A stretch of DNA of 64,000 nt from Vreelandella halophila (GCF_019903425.1 NZ_JACHUZ010000013.1:1334285-1398284); one strand, 5' to 3'; counted from the stretch's first letter, positions 43,967 through 53,586 are shown. Numbers and translations: made by a program. Notes: generated by a model not told the origin, from the letters alone.

Positions 43967-45013
43967 TTAAAGATTCAGGGGCTGCTTGGCCTGCTGGCCG
44001 GGGACTTCACGTACCAGTTTCGGCACCAGAAAACCGGGCAGCCGCTCCAGCAGGGTCCGGGTCAGTGCCCGAGCCCTCTCATCGCCGGGGTCATAGTGTG
44101 CGGCGCCGGCGATAGGGTCAAAGGCATGCAGATAGTAGGGCAGGACGCCGCACTCGAACAGCCGCTCGCTGAGTTGTTCCAGGGTGTCGGCGTTATCATT
44201 GATCCGGCGCAGAAGAACCGCCTGGTTCAGCAGGGTGGTGCCAGTGTCTGCCATGGCCTTGAGCGCGGCATGGACGTCGTCGTCGATTTCCGCCGGATGG
44301 TTGATGTGCACTACGACCACCTTCTGCAGGGGTGTTTCACCGAGCCACTCCAGCAGTTCGGCATTCACACGCTGGGGGATGACCACGGGGAGCCGGGTAT
44401 GAATACGCAGGCGGCGCACATGGTCGATGCCGGCCACTGCCGCCGCGAGCCGGGCCAGGAGGCGGTCCGGACTGGCGAGCGGGTCGCCGCCGCTGAAGAT
44501 CACCTCGTTGATGGCCGGGTCGGCATCGATGCGGTCGAGCGCGGCCTGCCAGTCGGAGCCGCCCAGCTGGTGTTCGTCATAGGGGAAATGGCGGCGGAAA
44601 CAGTAACGGCAGTTGATGGCGCAGGCGCCGGTAACCATAAGCAGGGCACGCGAGGCGTACTTGTGCACAACCCCGGAGACGGCGCTGGCACTGTCGCCAC
44701 TGACTTCCTCCAGCGGATCGCTGACATAGCCGGGCTGGTCCTCGCCTTCCTCGGGCATGGGCAGGATCTGGCGCAGCAGTGGGTCGTCCGGGTTGCCGGG
44801 CTCGATCCGCCGCAGCCAGGGTTCCGGGGCCCGGACCGGAAACTGGCGGTGGCCCGGCGTCATACCGGCAAGCATGGATTCCGGCAGCGCCAGGCGATGA
44901 CACAGGGCCTCGGGCGTGGTCACCGCCTGCCCCAGCTCCTTCTGCCACCGGGGGCGGTCGCTGGCGATGGTTGTGGTTTCGACAGGCGCGTGACCGGACT
45001 GTATCATTGGCAT
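43967..45013 (-). CDS. epmB: EF-P (R)-beta-lysylation enzyme: lysine 2,3-aminomutase EpmB
   Basis: A 348-aa radical-SAM enzyme that converts lysine to (R)-beta-lysine for EF-P modification. The cluster motif CxxxCxxC is in [15 protein letters not shown], with GGDPL and the PLP-type region after it. The ATG at 45013 (or 45007) is chosen; the frame continues far upstream only because it overlaps efp on the opposite strand. It is divergent from efp with 33 bp between the starts, and epmA lies beyond efp, so substrate, ligase and mutase genes are together. Confidence 0.93.
   Translation of the reverse strand: MPMIQSGHAPVETTTIASDRPRWQKELGQAVTTPEALCHRLALPESMLAGMTPGHRQFPVRAPEPWLRRIEPGNPDDPLLRQILPMPEEGEDQPGYVSDPLEEVSGDSASAVSGVVHKYASRALLMVTGACAINCRYCFRRHFPYDEHQLGGSDWQAALDRIDADPAINEVIFSGGDPLASPDRLLARLAAAVAGIDHVRRLRIHTRLPVVIPQRVNAELLEWLGETPLQKVVVVHINHPAEIDDDVHAALKAMADTGTTLLNQAVLLRRINDNADTLEQLSERLFECGVLPYYLHAFDPIAGAAHYDPGDERARALTRTLLERLPGFLVPKLVREVPGQQAKQPLNL
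44979..45007 (+). promoter_or_regulatory. Predicted efp promoter inside the epmB 5' end
   Basis: TCGACA (44979-44984) and TATCAT (45002-45007) are separated by 17 bp, each 5/6 matches to sigma-70. The predicted start would be about 30 bp before the efp ATG. The -10 box overlaps the epmB start codons, so transcription of the two divergent genes may interfere. Confidence 0.5.
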
Positions 45014-45046
45014 CCCAAGTTTACTGGCAATTCGAGCGAGGCATCG

Positions 45047-45619
45047 ATGGCGACCTATTCTACCAACGAATTCCGCGGCGGGCTGAAAGTCATGCTCGAC
45101 GGCGACCCCTGCGTGATTGTTGAAAATGAGTTCGTCAAACCCGGAAAGGGCCAGGCGTTCAGCCGCGTCAAGCTGCGCAACCTGATGACCAACCGGGTCT
45201 GGGAACGCACCTTCAAGTCCGGAGAGACCCTGGAGGCGGCGGATGTGCTCGAGTTCGACATGGAGTACGTCTACAGCGACGGCGAGTTCTGGCACTTCAT
45301 GAAGACCGATGGCTCCTTTGAGCAGTTCGCCGCAGACGAACGTGCCGTGGGCGATGCCGCCAAGTGGCTCAAGGAACAGGACGTCTACACCGTCACACTG
45401 TACAACGGCGCGCCGCTGAACGTCACACCGCCGGCTTTCGTGGACCTGGAAGTCGTGGATACCGACCCGGGTGTGAAGGGCGATACCGCCCAGGGCGGTT
45501 CCAAGCCGGCGACCCTGTCCACCGGCGCCGTGGTGAACGTGCCGCTGTTTATGGAAATCGGCGAAGTCATCCGCGTGGATACCCGCAAGAACGAGTACGT
45601 CTCCCGCGTCCGCAACTGA
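45047..45619 (+). CDS. efp: Elongation factor P
   Basis: A 190-aa translation factor that rescues ribosomes stalled at polyproline. The modification loop reads KPGKGQAF with the acceptor lysine at about residue 34, the type modified by EpmA/EpmB with beta-lysine rather than the arginine form rhamnosylated by EarP in Pseudomonas. GAGG precedes the ATG. Its stop overlaps the epmA start as TGATG. Confidence 0.97.
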   Translation: MATYSTNEFRGGLKVMLDGDPCVIVENEFVKPGKGQAFSRVKLRNLMTNRVWERTFKSGETLEAADVLEFDMEYVYSDGEFWHFMKTDGSFEQFAADERAVGDAAKWLKEQDVYTVTLYNGAPLNVTPPAFVDLEVVDTDPGVKGDTAQGGSKPATLSTGAVVNVPLFMEIGEVIRVDTRKNEYVSRVRN

Positions 45620-46563
45620 TGAGCTGGCAGCCGGGCGCGACACCGGGCATGCTGCATGCCCGCGCGGCGCTTCTCCGGGATCTGCGCGGTTTCTTCGAGG
45701 CGCGCGGGGTTCTGGAGGTCCAGACTCCGGTCCTGGGGCGCCATACCGTGACTGAACCTGCCATTGAGAGCCTGCCGGTCAACGCCAACGGACTGAGCGG
45801 CTGGCTCCAGACCTCTCCTGAGTACTTCATGAAGCGCCTCCTGGCGGCCGGCTCCGGTTCCATCTACCAGATCGGGCCGGTGTTCCGCGCGGACGAGCAG
45901 GGCAGGCGCCACAATCCGGAATTCACGCTGCTGGAGTGGTACCGGGTCGGGTTCCGCCTGGAGGCGCTGGTGGATGAGGTCGCGGATCTGGTGCGGGAAG
46001 CGCTTCATGGCCCCGGGCCCCATGTCGTTGAGTACCGGGACCTGATGCGTGACCACGCTGGTGTCGACCCCTGGTCGGATGATGACGGAGTCCTGGCCGC
46101 GAGGGCCTCGGCCACCAGTGGCATTGCGGCGGCGCAACTGGATCGGGGCGAGGCGCTGGACCTGCTGATGAGCGGGTGCGTGGAGCCGGCCCTGGTTGGC
46201 AAGGGACCGGTCATCATCCAGCATTACCCGCCGGACCAGTGCGCCCTGGCCACGGTGGCCGAGGTGGGCGGCGTGCGCGTTGCCCGGCGCTTTGAGCTCT
46301 ACCTGGACGGGATTGAGGTGGGCAACGCCTACGAGGAGCTGCTGGATGCGGCTACCCAGCGCGCGCGGTTCGAGGCGGATAACGAGCGTCGCCGGGCTGC
46401 CGGCCAGCCCACGCCGGAGCCGGACCCCAAACTGCTCGCGGCCCTTGAGGCGGGCCTGCCGCCGTGCAGCGGCATGGCGATCGGGGTGGATCGGCTGTTG
46501 ATGCACCGGACGGGTGCGACGTCACTGGATGAGGTGATGGCCTTTTCGCTGGATCGCCTGTAG
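45619..46563 (+). CDS. epmA: EF-P--lysine ligase EpmA (PoxA/GenX)
   Basis: A 314-aa class II lysyl-tRNA synthetase-like enzyme without the anticodon domain; it attaches (R)-beta-lysine to EF-P. Class II motifs are visible (motif 2 in YQIGPVFRADEQGRRHNPEFTLLEWYR; motif 3 in CSGMAIGVDRLLMHRTG). The length fits E. coli EpmA (325 aa). It is coupled to efp by a 1-base overlap (TGATG). Confidence 0.96.
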   Translation: MSWQPGATPGMLHARAALLRDLRGFFEARGVLEVQTPVLGRHTVTEPAIESLPVNANGLSGWLQTSPEYFMKRLLAAGSGSIYQIGPVFRADEQGRRHNPEFTLLEWYRVGFRLEALVDEVADLVREALHGPGPHVVEYRDLMRDHAGVDPWSDDDGVLAARASATSGIAAAQLDRGEALDLLMSGCVEPALVGKGPVIIQHYPPDQCALATVAEVGGVRVARRFELYLDGIEVGNAYEELLDAATQRARFEADNERRRAAGQPTPEPDPKLLAALEAGLPPCSGMAIGVDRLLMHRTGATSLDEVMAFSLDRL

Positions 46564-46573
46564 CCCTGCTCCC

Positions 46574-47428
46574 TCACCGGGCCTGGAACAGGGCCTCGCA
46601 CAATCGAACGGGTTGTTCGGGCTTCAATTCGACCGCCGGTTCGAATGCGCCACGGGGCAGCATCAGGATAACGGTGCTGCCAAGATAGAAGCGCCCCATC
46701 TCACCGCCACGGTCAATATGGGGACCATCGTGCGTCTCGTGCTGCACGCCACGCCCGCCGGGGGGCACACGCCCGCCCCAGACGGTTTCAATGCCCGCCA
46801 CGATCATGGCGCCCACCATGATCACCGCCATGGGCCCGAATTCCGTCCGGAACCAGCAGACCAGACGCTCATTCCGGGCAAACAGGCGCGGTACATTGCG
46901 GGTCGTGACCGGGTTCACCGAGAACAGGCGACCGGGAATGGCGGTGGTCTGTTCAAGCGTTCCCGCCACGGGCATATGCACCCGGTGATAGTCCTTTGGC
47001 GAGAGATAGATGGTGGCAAAGCGGCCCTGCTCGAACGCGGCCAGCTCGGATTCGGGCTGGGCGGTCAGTTCCGCCGCGGAAAAGCTCTGGCCCTTGGCCT
47101 GGAACAGGCGGCCCCGGCTGATGGTGCCGCTCTGGCTGAGGGCGCCGTCCGCCGGGCATGCCAGGGTCCGCTCATCCCCCTCGAGGGGGCGGGCGCCGTC
47201 ATGCAGGGGGCGGGTAAAGAACTCGTTGAAGCTGGCGTAGGCCTTCGGATCGGGGTCCGCCGCCTCGCTCATATCCACGCCGTAGCGCCGGATAAAGCCG
47301 TTGATCAGGCGCTGGCTCAGGCCCGGGTGCCGGGAGTCCGCCACACGCCCCGCCAGGCGCGAGAGGCCATGCTGGGGCGCCAGGTGCTGGGCGGTGACGA
47401 AACCGCCATCGATCAGGGAGCGGATCAT
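46574..47428 (-). CDS. psd: Phosphatidylserine decarboxylase proenzyme
   Basis: A 284-aa membrane-associated proenzyme that makes phosphatidylethanolamine. It should cleave itself at the LGST motif (YLGSTVIL near the C-terminus) to form the pyruvoyl group. CPADGALSQSG and YHRVHMPVAG carry the Asp and His of the self-cleavage triad. The ATG at 47428 overlaps the rhodanese stop as ATGA, so translation is coupled. It is convergent with epmA, 10 bp apart. Confidence 0.96.
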   Translation of the reverse strand: MIRSLIDGGFVTAQHLAPQHGLSRLAGRVADSRHPGLSQRLINGFIRRYGVDMSEAADPDPKAYASFNEFFTRPLHDGARPLEGDERTLACPADGALSQSGTISRGRLFQAKGQSFSAAELTAQPESELAAFEQGRFATIYLSPKDYHRVHMPVAGTLEQTTAIPGRLFSVNPVTTRNVPRLFARNERLVCWFRTEFGPMAVIMVGAMIVAGIETVWGGRVPPGGRGVQHETHDGPHIDRGGEMGRFYLGSTVILMLPRGAFEPAVELKPEQPVRLCEALFQAR

Positions 47429-48237
47429 TCGATGGGGGTCTCCGTCCGGTTGCCCCATTCCGCCCAGGAGCCCGCGTAGGCGCGCACGTCGTGGTAGCCC
47501 AGGGCGCGTGCGGCGACATAGGTGAGGCCGGAGCGGTGGTGGCTCTGGCAGTGGGTGATCACCGGTTTCGAGGGCTCAATGCCGAGCGAGGTCAGGGTCT
47601 CGCGGAGCCTGTCTTCCGGCAGCAGGCGGTAGTTCCGCTCGGGATCCATGATCTGTATCCATTCCAGGTTGATGGCGCCGGGAATGTGGCCGGAGCGCGC
47701 CGCCGACTGGCGCTCGCCACGGTACTCCGCGGGGGCACGCGCATCCCAGATGGCGGTGTTACCGGCCCTGACGGCTTCCAGCACTTCCTCGAGATTCGCG
47801 GTCGTGGAGGGATCCAGGGTGATTGCGGGGCGCGAGGGTTCGGGGGCCTTCGGCACCTCGGTGCTGGTCGGGTAGCCCTCGTTGACCCAGGCGATGCGCC
47901 CGCCGTTGAGAAGGCTCCAGTTGCGGTGCCCAACGGACTCCAGGAGCCAGATGAAGCGCCCTGCCCAGCCGCCGCCCTCATCGTCGTAGGCGACCACATG
48001 ATGCTCTGGTTTCAGCCCGAGCCGCCCGAGCAGCTGCTCCAGCTCCGCCTTCTCCGGCAGGAGGCCGGGCACGGGCGAAGCGGCTCCCCGGGTCTCGCGG
48101 GGATGCACGTGGATGGCGCCCGGTATATGGGCTTCGGCGTAATGTTCCGGACCGGAAAGGTCCACAATCAGCAGAGTGTCATCATTGAGGTGCTGATTCA
48201 GTGTATCCGGCTCGAGAATCATCGGCAGGGATGGCAT
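47425..48237 (-). CDS. rhdA: Two-domain rhodanese-type sulfurtransferase (RhdA-like)
   Basis: A 270-aa protein of two rhodanese domains. The active-site loop of the second domain reads CQSHHRSG, close to the CQTHHR loop of Azotobacter RhdA, so it probably transfers sulfur from thiosulfate or cysteine-derived persulfide. The first domain has no cysteine at the equivalent place. The gene lies immediately upstream of psd and overlaps it by 4 bp, the same order as in Pseudomonas. Confidence 0.92.
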   Translation of the reverse strand: MPSLPMILEPDTLNQHLNDDTLLIVDLSGPEHYAEAHIPGAIHVHPRETRGAASPVPGLLPEKAELEQLLGRLGLKPEHHVVAYDDEGGGWAGRFIWLLESVGHRNWSLLNGGRIAWVNEGYPTSTEVPKAPEPSRPAITLDPSTTANLEEVLEAVRAGNTAIWDARAPAEYRGERQSAARSGHIPGAINLEWIQIMDPERNYRLLPEDRLRETLTSLGIEPSKPVITHCQSHHRSGLTYVAARALGYHDVRAYAGSWAEWGNRTETPIE

Positions 48238-48299
48238 TGGGGCCTCGGTATCGTCCGTATTCGGGCGAAGGATACCAGAGGCCCCGGGTGCGGACGAGG

Positions 48300-50090
48300 T
48301 TATTCGATCTCGACCAGCACCTCACCGGGGGTTACCCGGTCGCCCTTGCTGATGTGCACGGCCGCCACTGAACCGGCCACCGGGGCCTTGACCTCGGTTT
48401 CCATCTTCATGGCCTCGATGATCAGCACCGGATCGCCGGCGGCGACGCTGTCACCCTCTTTCACGAGCACATCCACGATGTTGCCGGGCATGCTGGTGGT
48501 GACATGGCCTTCTTTGGTGGCCCGGGCACGCTGGCCGCCACCCGGCGCCGACTCGCCCACGGCTTCCAGCTCGATCTCTTCGGGCACCCCGTCCACGGTC
48601 ATGTAGAACCGGCGGCGGTCATCGCCACCGGGGCTCACGCCGGTGACCTGGATGTCGTAGGTCTCACCGTGCACCTGGATGCGGAACTCGGTGGGGACAT
48701 GACCGGAGGCCTTCTCCGAGGGTTCCGGTTCCAGGACTTCCGGCTGCAGGGTGCCGTCACGGCGCTGTTCCAGGAAGGTCCGTGCCTGATCCGGGAACAT
48801 GCCGTAGGTGAGCACGTCCTCCTCGGATTCGGCAATGTCCGAGACCTCGTCCTTCAGGTTGTGGAACTCGTTGGCCAGCAGGTTGGCCGGGCGTTCCTCG
48901 ACCAGCTCTTCCTTGCCAACGGCGCGCTGCTGCAGTGTCTGATCCACCTTGCCCGGGGCCTTGCCGTACCAGCCCTGGAGGTACTTCTTCACCTCGTTGG
49001 TGATGGTGCCGTAGCGGCTCTCCGACAGCACGTTGATGACCGCCTGGGTGCCCACGATCTGGGAGGTCGGTGTCACCAGCGGCGGGTAGCCCAGCTCTTC
49101 CCGGACCTTCGGGATTTCCCGGAACACGTCCTGGATGCGGTCCAGCGCGCCCTGTTCCTTCAGCTGGTTGGCCAGGTTGGACATCATGCCGCCGGGCACC
49201 TGGGAGAGGAGCACGGTGGTGTCCACGCCGTTGTACTCGCTCTCGAACTGGTGGTACTTCTTCCGGACCTCCCGGAAGTGGCGGGCGATGCTGTCCAGCT
49301 TCTCCAGGTCCAGCCCGGTTTCGTAGCCGGCGTCATGGAGGGCGGCCACCACGGACTCGGTGGGTGGATGGCTGGTGCCGCCGGCGAACGAGGAAATGGC
49401 GGTGTCCAGGTGATCCACGCCGGCCTCCACGGCGGCCCACTGGCACATGCTGGCCATGCCGGAGGTGTAGTGGGAGTGAAGGAATATGGGCACGTCGAAA
49501 CGCTGCTTCAAGCCGCTGACCAGCTCGGAGGTGGCGGCGGGCGTGAGCAGCCCGGCCATGTCCTTGATGGCGATGCTGTCCACCCCGAGATCCACCATCG
49601 CCTTCGCCTGCTCCAGGAAGGCTTCGGTGCCGTGAACCGGGCTGACCGTGTAGCAGAGGGTGCCCTGGGCGTGCTTGCCGGTTTTCTTCACGGCGCGGAT
49701 GCTGGTCTCGAGGTTGCGCACGTCGTTGAGCGCATCAAAGATGCGGAAAACATCGATGCCGTTGTCCGCTGCCTTCTGCACGAAGGCCTCGACCACGTCG
49801 TCCGCGTAGTGGCGGTAACCCAGCAGGTTCTGGCCGCGCAGCAACATCTGCAGCCGGGTGTTGGGCAGGGCCTGTTTCAGCTGGCGCAGCCGCTCCCAAG
49901 GGTCTTCCTTGAGGAAGCGCACGCAGGCATCGAAGGTGGCACCGCCCCAGCATTCCAGGGACCAGTAGCCGGCCTGGTCCAGCCACTCGCAGGCAGGGAG
50001 CATGTCCTCGGTCCGCAGGCGCGTGGCGATCAGGGACTGGTGGGCGTCGCGCAGGATGACGTCGGTGATGTGGATCTTGCGTTGGCTCAT
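48300..50090 (-). CDS. pycB: Pyruvate carboxylase subunit B (carboxyltransferase + biotin domain)
   Basis: A 596-aa protein with an OadA/PycB-type carboxyltransferase TIM barrel (TDVILRDAHQSLIATRLRTEDM, IAIKDMAGLLTP, VPIFLHSHYTSGMA), a conserved carboxylase domain and a C-terminal biotinyl domain with the acceptor lysine in EAMKMETE. AGGAG precedes the ATG at 50090. It follows the biotin carboxylase gene by 22 bp. That pairing argues for two-subunit pyruvate carboxylase (anaplerotic oxaloacetate) and against the sodium-pumping oxaloacetate decarboxylase, whose oadB and oadG genes are absent. Confidence 0.88.
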   Translation of the reverse strand: MSQRKIHITDVILRDAHQSLIATRLRTEDMLPACEWLDQAGYWSLECWGGATFDACVRFLKEDPWERLRQLKQALPNTRLQMLLRGQNLLGYRHYADDVVEAFVQKAADNGIDVFRIFDALNDVRNLETSIRAVKKTGKHAQGTLCYTVSPVHGTEAFLEQAKAMVDLGVDSIAIKDMAGLLTPAATSELVSGLKQRFDVPIFLHSHYTSGMASMCQWAAVEAGVDHLDTAISSFAGGTSHPPTESVVAALHDAGYETGLDLEKLDSIARHFREVRKKYHQFESEYNGVDTTVLLSQVPGGMMSNLANQLKEQGALDRIQDVFREIPKVREELGYPPLVTPTSQIVGTQAVINVLSESRYGTITNEVKKYLQGWYGKAPGKVDQTLQQRAVGKEELVEERPANLLANEFHNLKDEVSDIAESEEDVLTYGMFPDQARTFLEQRRDGTLQPEVLEPEPSEKASGHVPTEFRIQVHGETYDIQVTGVSPGGDDRRRFYMTVDGVPEEIELEAVGESAPGGGQRARATKEGHVTTSMPGNIVDVLVKEGDSVAAGDPVLIIEAMKMETEVKAPVAGSVAAVHISKGDRVTPGEVLVEIE

Positions 50091-50112
50091 GATGTTTCTC
50101 CTGATTCGGGGC

Positions 50113-51534
50113 TCACAGACCGGCCTGGGCGGCAATGGCCGCGGCGATGGCGGTGGCGACGGATTCGGGCCTGGACTTGGTGCTGTACTCGAGCAGTTCC
50201 GGATGGTTCTCGACGAAGCTGGTATTGAAACCGCCGGCCCGGAACTCCGGATGCTGGAGGATCTGCTGGTAGTAGGGGATGGTGGTGGTCACACCGTAGA
50301 TGCTCATGTCATTCAGGGCGCGCCGGCTGCGTTCCAGCAGTTCCTCCCAGGTCAGTGCCCAGACGATCAGCTTGGCGCACATGGAGTCGTAGTGCGGCGG
50401 GATCTCGTAGCCGGTGTACATGGCCGCGTCCGTCCGCACGCCAGGGCCGCCGGCCGAATAGTAGCGGCTGATGCGCCCGAAGCTCGGCAGGAAGCCGTTC
50501 TGCGGATCCTCGGCGTTGATCCGGAACTGGGCGGCGAAGCCCCGGTAACTGATCTGCGTCTGGTCCCAGGGCAGGGGGTCGCCGGCGGCAATGCGGATCT
50601 GGGTCTTCACGATGTCCACGCCGGTGATTTCCTCGGTGATGGTGTGCTCCACCTGCACCCGGGTGTTCATCTCCATGAAGTAGAATTCGCCGCTGTCATC
50701 CAGCAGGAACTCCACCGTACCCGCGTTTTCGTAACCACAGCCCTGTGCAACACGAACCGCGAGATCCCCGATGTAGTGGCGCTGCTCTTCGGAGAGTTGC
50801 GGTGAGGGTGCCAGTTCGATCAGTTTCTGGTTGCGCCGCTGAACGGAACAGTCACGTTCGTACAGGTGGATGGCGTTGCCCTGGCGGTCGACCAGAACCT
50901 GGACCTCGATGTGGCGCGGGTTGACGATGCATTTCTCCAGGAAAACCTCGGCGCTGCCGAAAGCCTTGGTGGCCTCGGAAATGACCCGTTCGTAGTTCTG
51001 CCGCAGTTCCTTCTCGCCGTCACAGCGGCGGATGCCACGACCACCCCCGCCGGAGGTGGCCTTGAGCATGACCGGGTAGCCGATGCGCCCCGCCTGGGCA
51101 ACCGCATCTTCCACGTCCTCCAGATTGCCCTCGGAGCCCGGCGTTACCGGAACCCCGGCGCGGATGGCCGTGTTCCGGGCCTCGGTCTTGTCGCCCATGG
51201 AATGGATGACTTCCGGGGCTGGGCCGATGAACTGGACCCCGCGATCCCGGCAGACGGCTGCGAGGGTTTCGTTCTCGGACAGGAACCCGTAGCCCGGGTG
51301 CAGGGCGTCGCACCCTGTCTCCACTGCCATGTTCACCACCTGGTGGGGGTTGAGATACCCCGAGAGTGGATCCTGGCTGATGCAGTGGGCCTCATCGGCC
51401 TTTTTGACATGCAGTGAATACCGGTCCGCTTCCGAGTAGATGGCGACCGCCGTAAGCCCCAGCTCCTGGCAGGCCCGGGCGATGCGCACGGCAATTTCAC
51501 CCCGATTGGCGATCAGTACCTTTCTGACAGGCAT
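50113..51534 (-). CDS. pycA: Pyruvate carboxylase subunit A (biotin carboxylase)
   Basis: A 473-aa ATP-grasp biotin carboxylase: KVLIANRGEIAVRIARAC, HPGYGFLSEN, KATSGGGGRGIRR, VEFLLDDSGEFYFMEMNTRVQVEH. It lacks a biotin domain, which is supplied by the next gene. By sequence alone it is close to AccC; the neighbour decides in favour of pyruvate carboxylase. A CBS-type gene ends 11 bp downstream of its start codon side, at 51546, and reads into it in the same direction. Confidence 0.9.
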   Translation of the reverse strand: MPVRKVLIANRGEIAVRIARACQELGLTAVAIYSEADRYSLHVKKADEAHCISQDPLSGYLNPHQVVNMAVETGCDALHPGYGFLSENETLAAVCRDRGVQFIGPAPEVIHSMGDKTEARNTAIRAGVPVTPGSEGNLEDVEDAVAQAGRIGYPVMLKATSGGGGRGIRRCDGEKELRQNYERVISEATKAFGSAEVFLEKCIVNPRHIEVQVLVDRQGNAIHLYERDCSVQRRNQKLIELAPSPQLSEEQRHYIGDLAVRVAQGCGYENAGTVEFLLDDSGEFYFMEMNTRVQVEHTITEEITGVDIVKTQIRIAAGDPLPWDQTQISYRGFAAQFRINAEDPQNGFLPSFGRISRYYSAGGPGVRTDAAMYTGYEIPPHYDSMCAKLIVWALTWEELLERSRRALNDMSIYGVTTTIPYYQQILQHPEFRAGGFNTSFVENHPELLEYSTKSRPESVATAIAAAIAAQAGL

Positions 51535-51545
51535 AGGTCCTCTCC

Positions 51546-52142
51546 TCAGTCGAACTCGCCGTTGACGGCCCGGACAATCTCCGCGAAGGAGGTCGCCCGG
51601 GCCCGGCTGTCCAGCGACACCCGTACGCGTCGCGTTAGATGGCTGGCCGGGATGACCCCTCTGAGGTCAATACTACCGCCCTCGGGAGTGTCTTCAATGA
51701 CAAGCATGTGCTCTTCGTGCGCCTCGTTGAAGGTGTACACCAGGTCACCGACCCGCGCGGCCTCCAGGTCCTCGATGGTGATGGCTGGCAGGCGGTCAAT
51801 GGGCCGCATGATGTCGTGCACTGGGACTTCCTCCGGGGGAAGCCCCATCTCATGGGCACGGGACATGGCCTTGCGCCCGAGGACATCCTTAAGGGTGAGC
51901 AGGCCGATGCAGTCTTCCGCGGGGTTGAGGACCAGCTTGAGGGCGGAGTCGGCCATCCGCATGCGGATCTTGGCCTCACCCGCCTCGAGGTGGCCGTCAA
52001 TGACCGGTGGCCGCTGCTCGCGGAAATCGATGAGCAGTGATAGGGCGGGTGCGTCGGTGCTGAGGTCGGCGTGCATCTGGGGATGCGCGATATGTTGGGC
52101 TTCCAGCGCGCGGACCGTGGGTATTGGGTGATAGGTGCTCAT
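51546..52142 (-). CDS. CBS-domain-like regulatory protein
   Basis: A 198-aa soluble protein that looks like a pair of CBS motifs: MHADLSTDAPALSLLIDFREQRPPVIDG and CIGLLTLKDVLGRKAMSRA at the N side, then VHDIMRPIDRLPAITIEDLEAARVGDLVYTFNEAHEEHMLVIED and LRGVIPASHLTRR. CBS pairs bind adenine nucleotides. The stop is 11 bp before pycA on the same strand, so it is probably the first gene of a pyc operon and might report energy state; that is inference. Confidence 0.78.
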   Translation of the reverse strand: MSTYHPIPTVRALEAQHIAHPQMHADLSTDAPALSLLIDFREQRPPVIDGHLEAGEAKIRMRMADSALKLVLNPAEDCIGLLTLKDVLGRKAMSRAHEMGLPPEEVPVHDIMRPIDRLPAITIEDLEAARVGDLVYTFNEAHEEHMLVIEDTPEGGSIDLRGVIPASHLTRRVRVSLDSRARATSFAEIVRAVNGEFD

Positions 52143-52700
52143 AGCATCACTCCTGAATCGTGATTGGACAGAATCGCCTTCAAGGCATCGTGTCGGAACG
52201 TTCAGGCGTGGTAGGGCGGGCCCTGGGGGAGTCTGGGAAAGCGGGTGAGCTGATACCGGGCCTCAAGCGCTCTGTGCGGGATGCCAGGCAGGCCTGCATG
52301 CTGTCTGGCAGGGCTGCTGATGTTAGTCAGCCGGTTCGTGACGTCTTCCGGTTCCGGTGGTGGGTTGTCGTCGGAGCCACTGGTCGTCTCGGTATATTCC
52401 GCAATGCTGAGCCCAAACGTGTCTGCAGCAGCATCGGGGACGTGGCTGACTGCCAGGGCGTTGATGATGCACAGCGCGACCAGGGCAGTCATTGTCAGTT
52501 GGGCGATGCTCGAGCGCATTGCGGAATGATCCCGGGAAAATGATTTTTATCAATGATAAGTTTACCACGCTCTGACGTTCTGGTGCGACGCTGGCGGTGT
52601 GGGCAGCTGTGCAGTTTGCGGGGGGCGCTTCTCTGGTCCAGAATTAGCGGCGGGTCGTATCCCGCACTGAGACCAGTCCAGCCAGGAGTCACGCTTACCC
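52143..52700. other. Gap between the CBS gene and motA
   Basis: A 558-bp gap between divergent genes. It contains one possible small minus-strand gene (52202-52519, separate entry). I looked for a sigma-28 flagellar promoter before motA and found no convincing match. The motA ribosome site is AGGAG at about 52683. Confidence 0.5.
52202..52519 (-). CDS. Possible small exported protein, 105 aa
   Basis: An open frame with an N-terminal hydrophobic segment (LTMTALVALCIINALAVSHV, residues 8-27) that would act as a signal peptide or anchor, followed by a proline- and acid-rich tail. I know no relative. A GGGATC precedes the ATG at modest spacing. The signal-like start is the only positive evidence; it may be a chance frame. 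Confidence 0.42.
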   Translation of the reverse strand: MRSSIAQLTMTALVALCIINALAVSHVPDAAADTFGLSIAEYTETTSGSDDNPPPEPEDVTNRLTNISSPARQHAGLPGIPHRALEARYQLTRFPRLPQGPPYHA

Positions 52701-53552
52701 ATGCTCATCATCATCGGCGCCGTTGTTGTCACGTTCAGCGTGCTGGTCGGGTATGTACTGCATGGAGGCAGCCTGCCCGTGCTGTGGCAGCCCACCGAGC
52801 TTCTGGTCATTTTTGGGGCCGCGTTTGGCTCTTTCCTGATCGGTAACAGCTTCCATACCGTCAAGGCCACCTTTGCGGCATGGCCCAGACTGATCATGGG
52901 GACGCCCTTCAACAAGGCGTTCAACATGGATCTTCTGAGCCTGATGTATGACGTGTTCGATAAGTCCCGCAAACAGGGCATCATGGCGATCGAAGCGGAT
53001 GTGGATGATCCGGAGGAGAGTCAGATTTTTACCCGGTATCCCGCCATCATCAAGATGGAGGAGCTGCTTCATTTCATTACGGATTACCTGCGGATCATGA
53101 GTACCGGCAACATGGCAGCCCATGAGCTTGAGGGACTGATGGATCAGGAGATCGAAAAGCGTGAGGAGGAGCTCAAGGAGCCAGCGCACGCGGTTGGCGC
53201 CATTGCGGATGGCCTGCCGGCGCTGGGTATCGTGGCGGCGATTCTCGGGATCATTATCACCATGGGCTATTTGGGGGGAGAAACCTCGCAGATCGGCAGT
53301 TTGATCGGCGCCGCGCTTGCCGGAACCCTGACCGGTATCTGGGCGGCCTACGGTTATGTGGGGCCGATCAGCAAGACCATGGAGCGTCAGGTCGATGAAG
53401 AGATGAAGTGCTACGAGTGCGTGAAGAATTCACTGCTGGCCACGGTCTCGGGTCAGGCGCCTCAGATGGCCATTGAATTCGGGCGTAAGGTTCTGCCAAC
53501 CGAATCGCGGCCCAGCTTCCAGGAGCTGGATGATCATGTCCGTTCGCGCTGA
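52701..53552 (+). CDS. motA: Flagellar motor stator protein MotA
   Basis: A 283-aa four-helix stator subunit. The family blocks are visible: the conserved cytoplasmic part MEELLHFITDYLRIMSTGNM and the last two helices, ADGLPALGIVAAILGIIITMG and GSLIGAALAGTLTGIWAAYGYVGPI, which line the channel. Proton-driven MotA type rather than PomA by look. It is followed by motB after 34 bp. Confidence 0.96.
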   Translation: MLIIIGAVVVTFSVLVGYVLHGGSLPVLWQPTELLVIFGAAFGSFLIGNSFHTVKATFAAWPRLIMGTPFNKAFNMDLLSLMYDVFDKSRKQGIMAIEADVDDPEESQIFTRYPAIIKMEELLHFITDYLRIMSTGNMAAHELEGLMDQEIEKREEELKEPAHAVGAIADGLPALGIVAAILGIIITMGYLGGETSQIGSLIGAALAGTLTGIWAAYGYVGPISKTMERQVDEEMKCYECVKNSLLATVSGQAPQMAIEFGRKVLPTESRPSFQELDDHVRSR

Positions 53553-53586
53553 TACCGGCGCAGGTGATTGGAACCGGAGGTAAGCG

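Noticed and set aside
48300-51534. Oxaloacetate decarboxylase sodium pump
   Set aside because: The alpha-type subunit is paired with a biotin carboxylase gene and there is no oadB or oadG, so two-subunit pyruvate carboxylase is the better reading.
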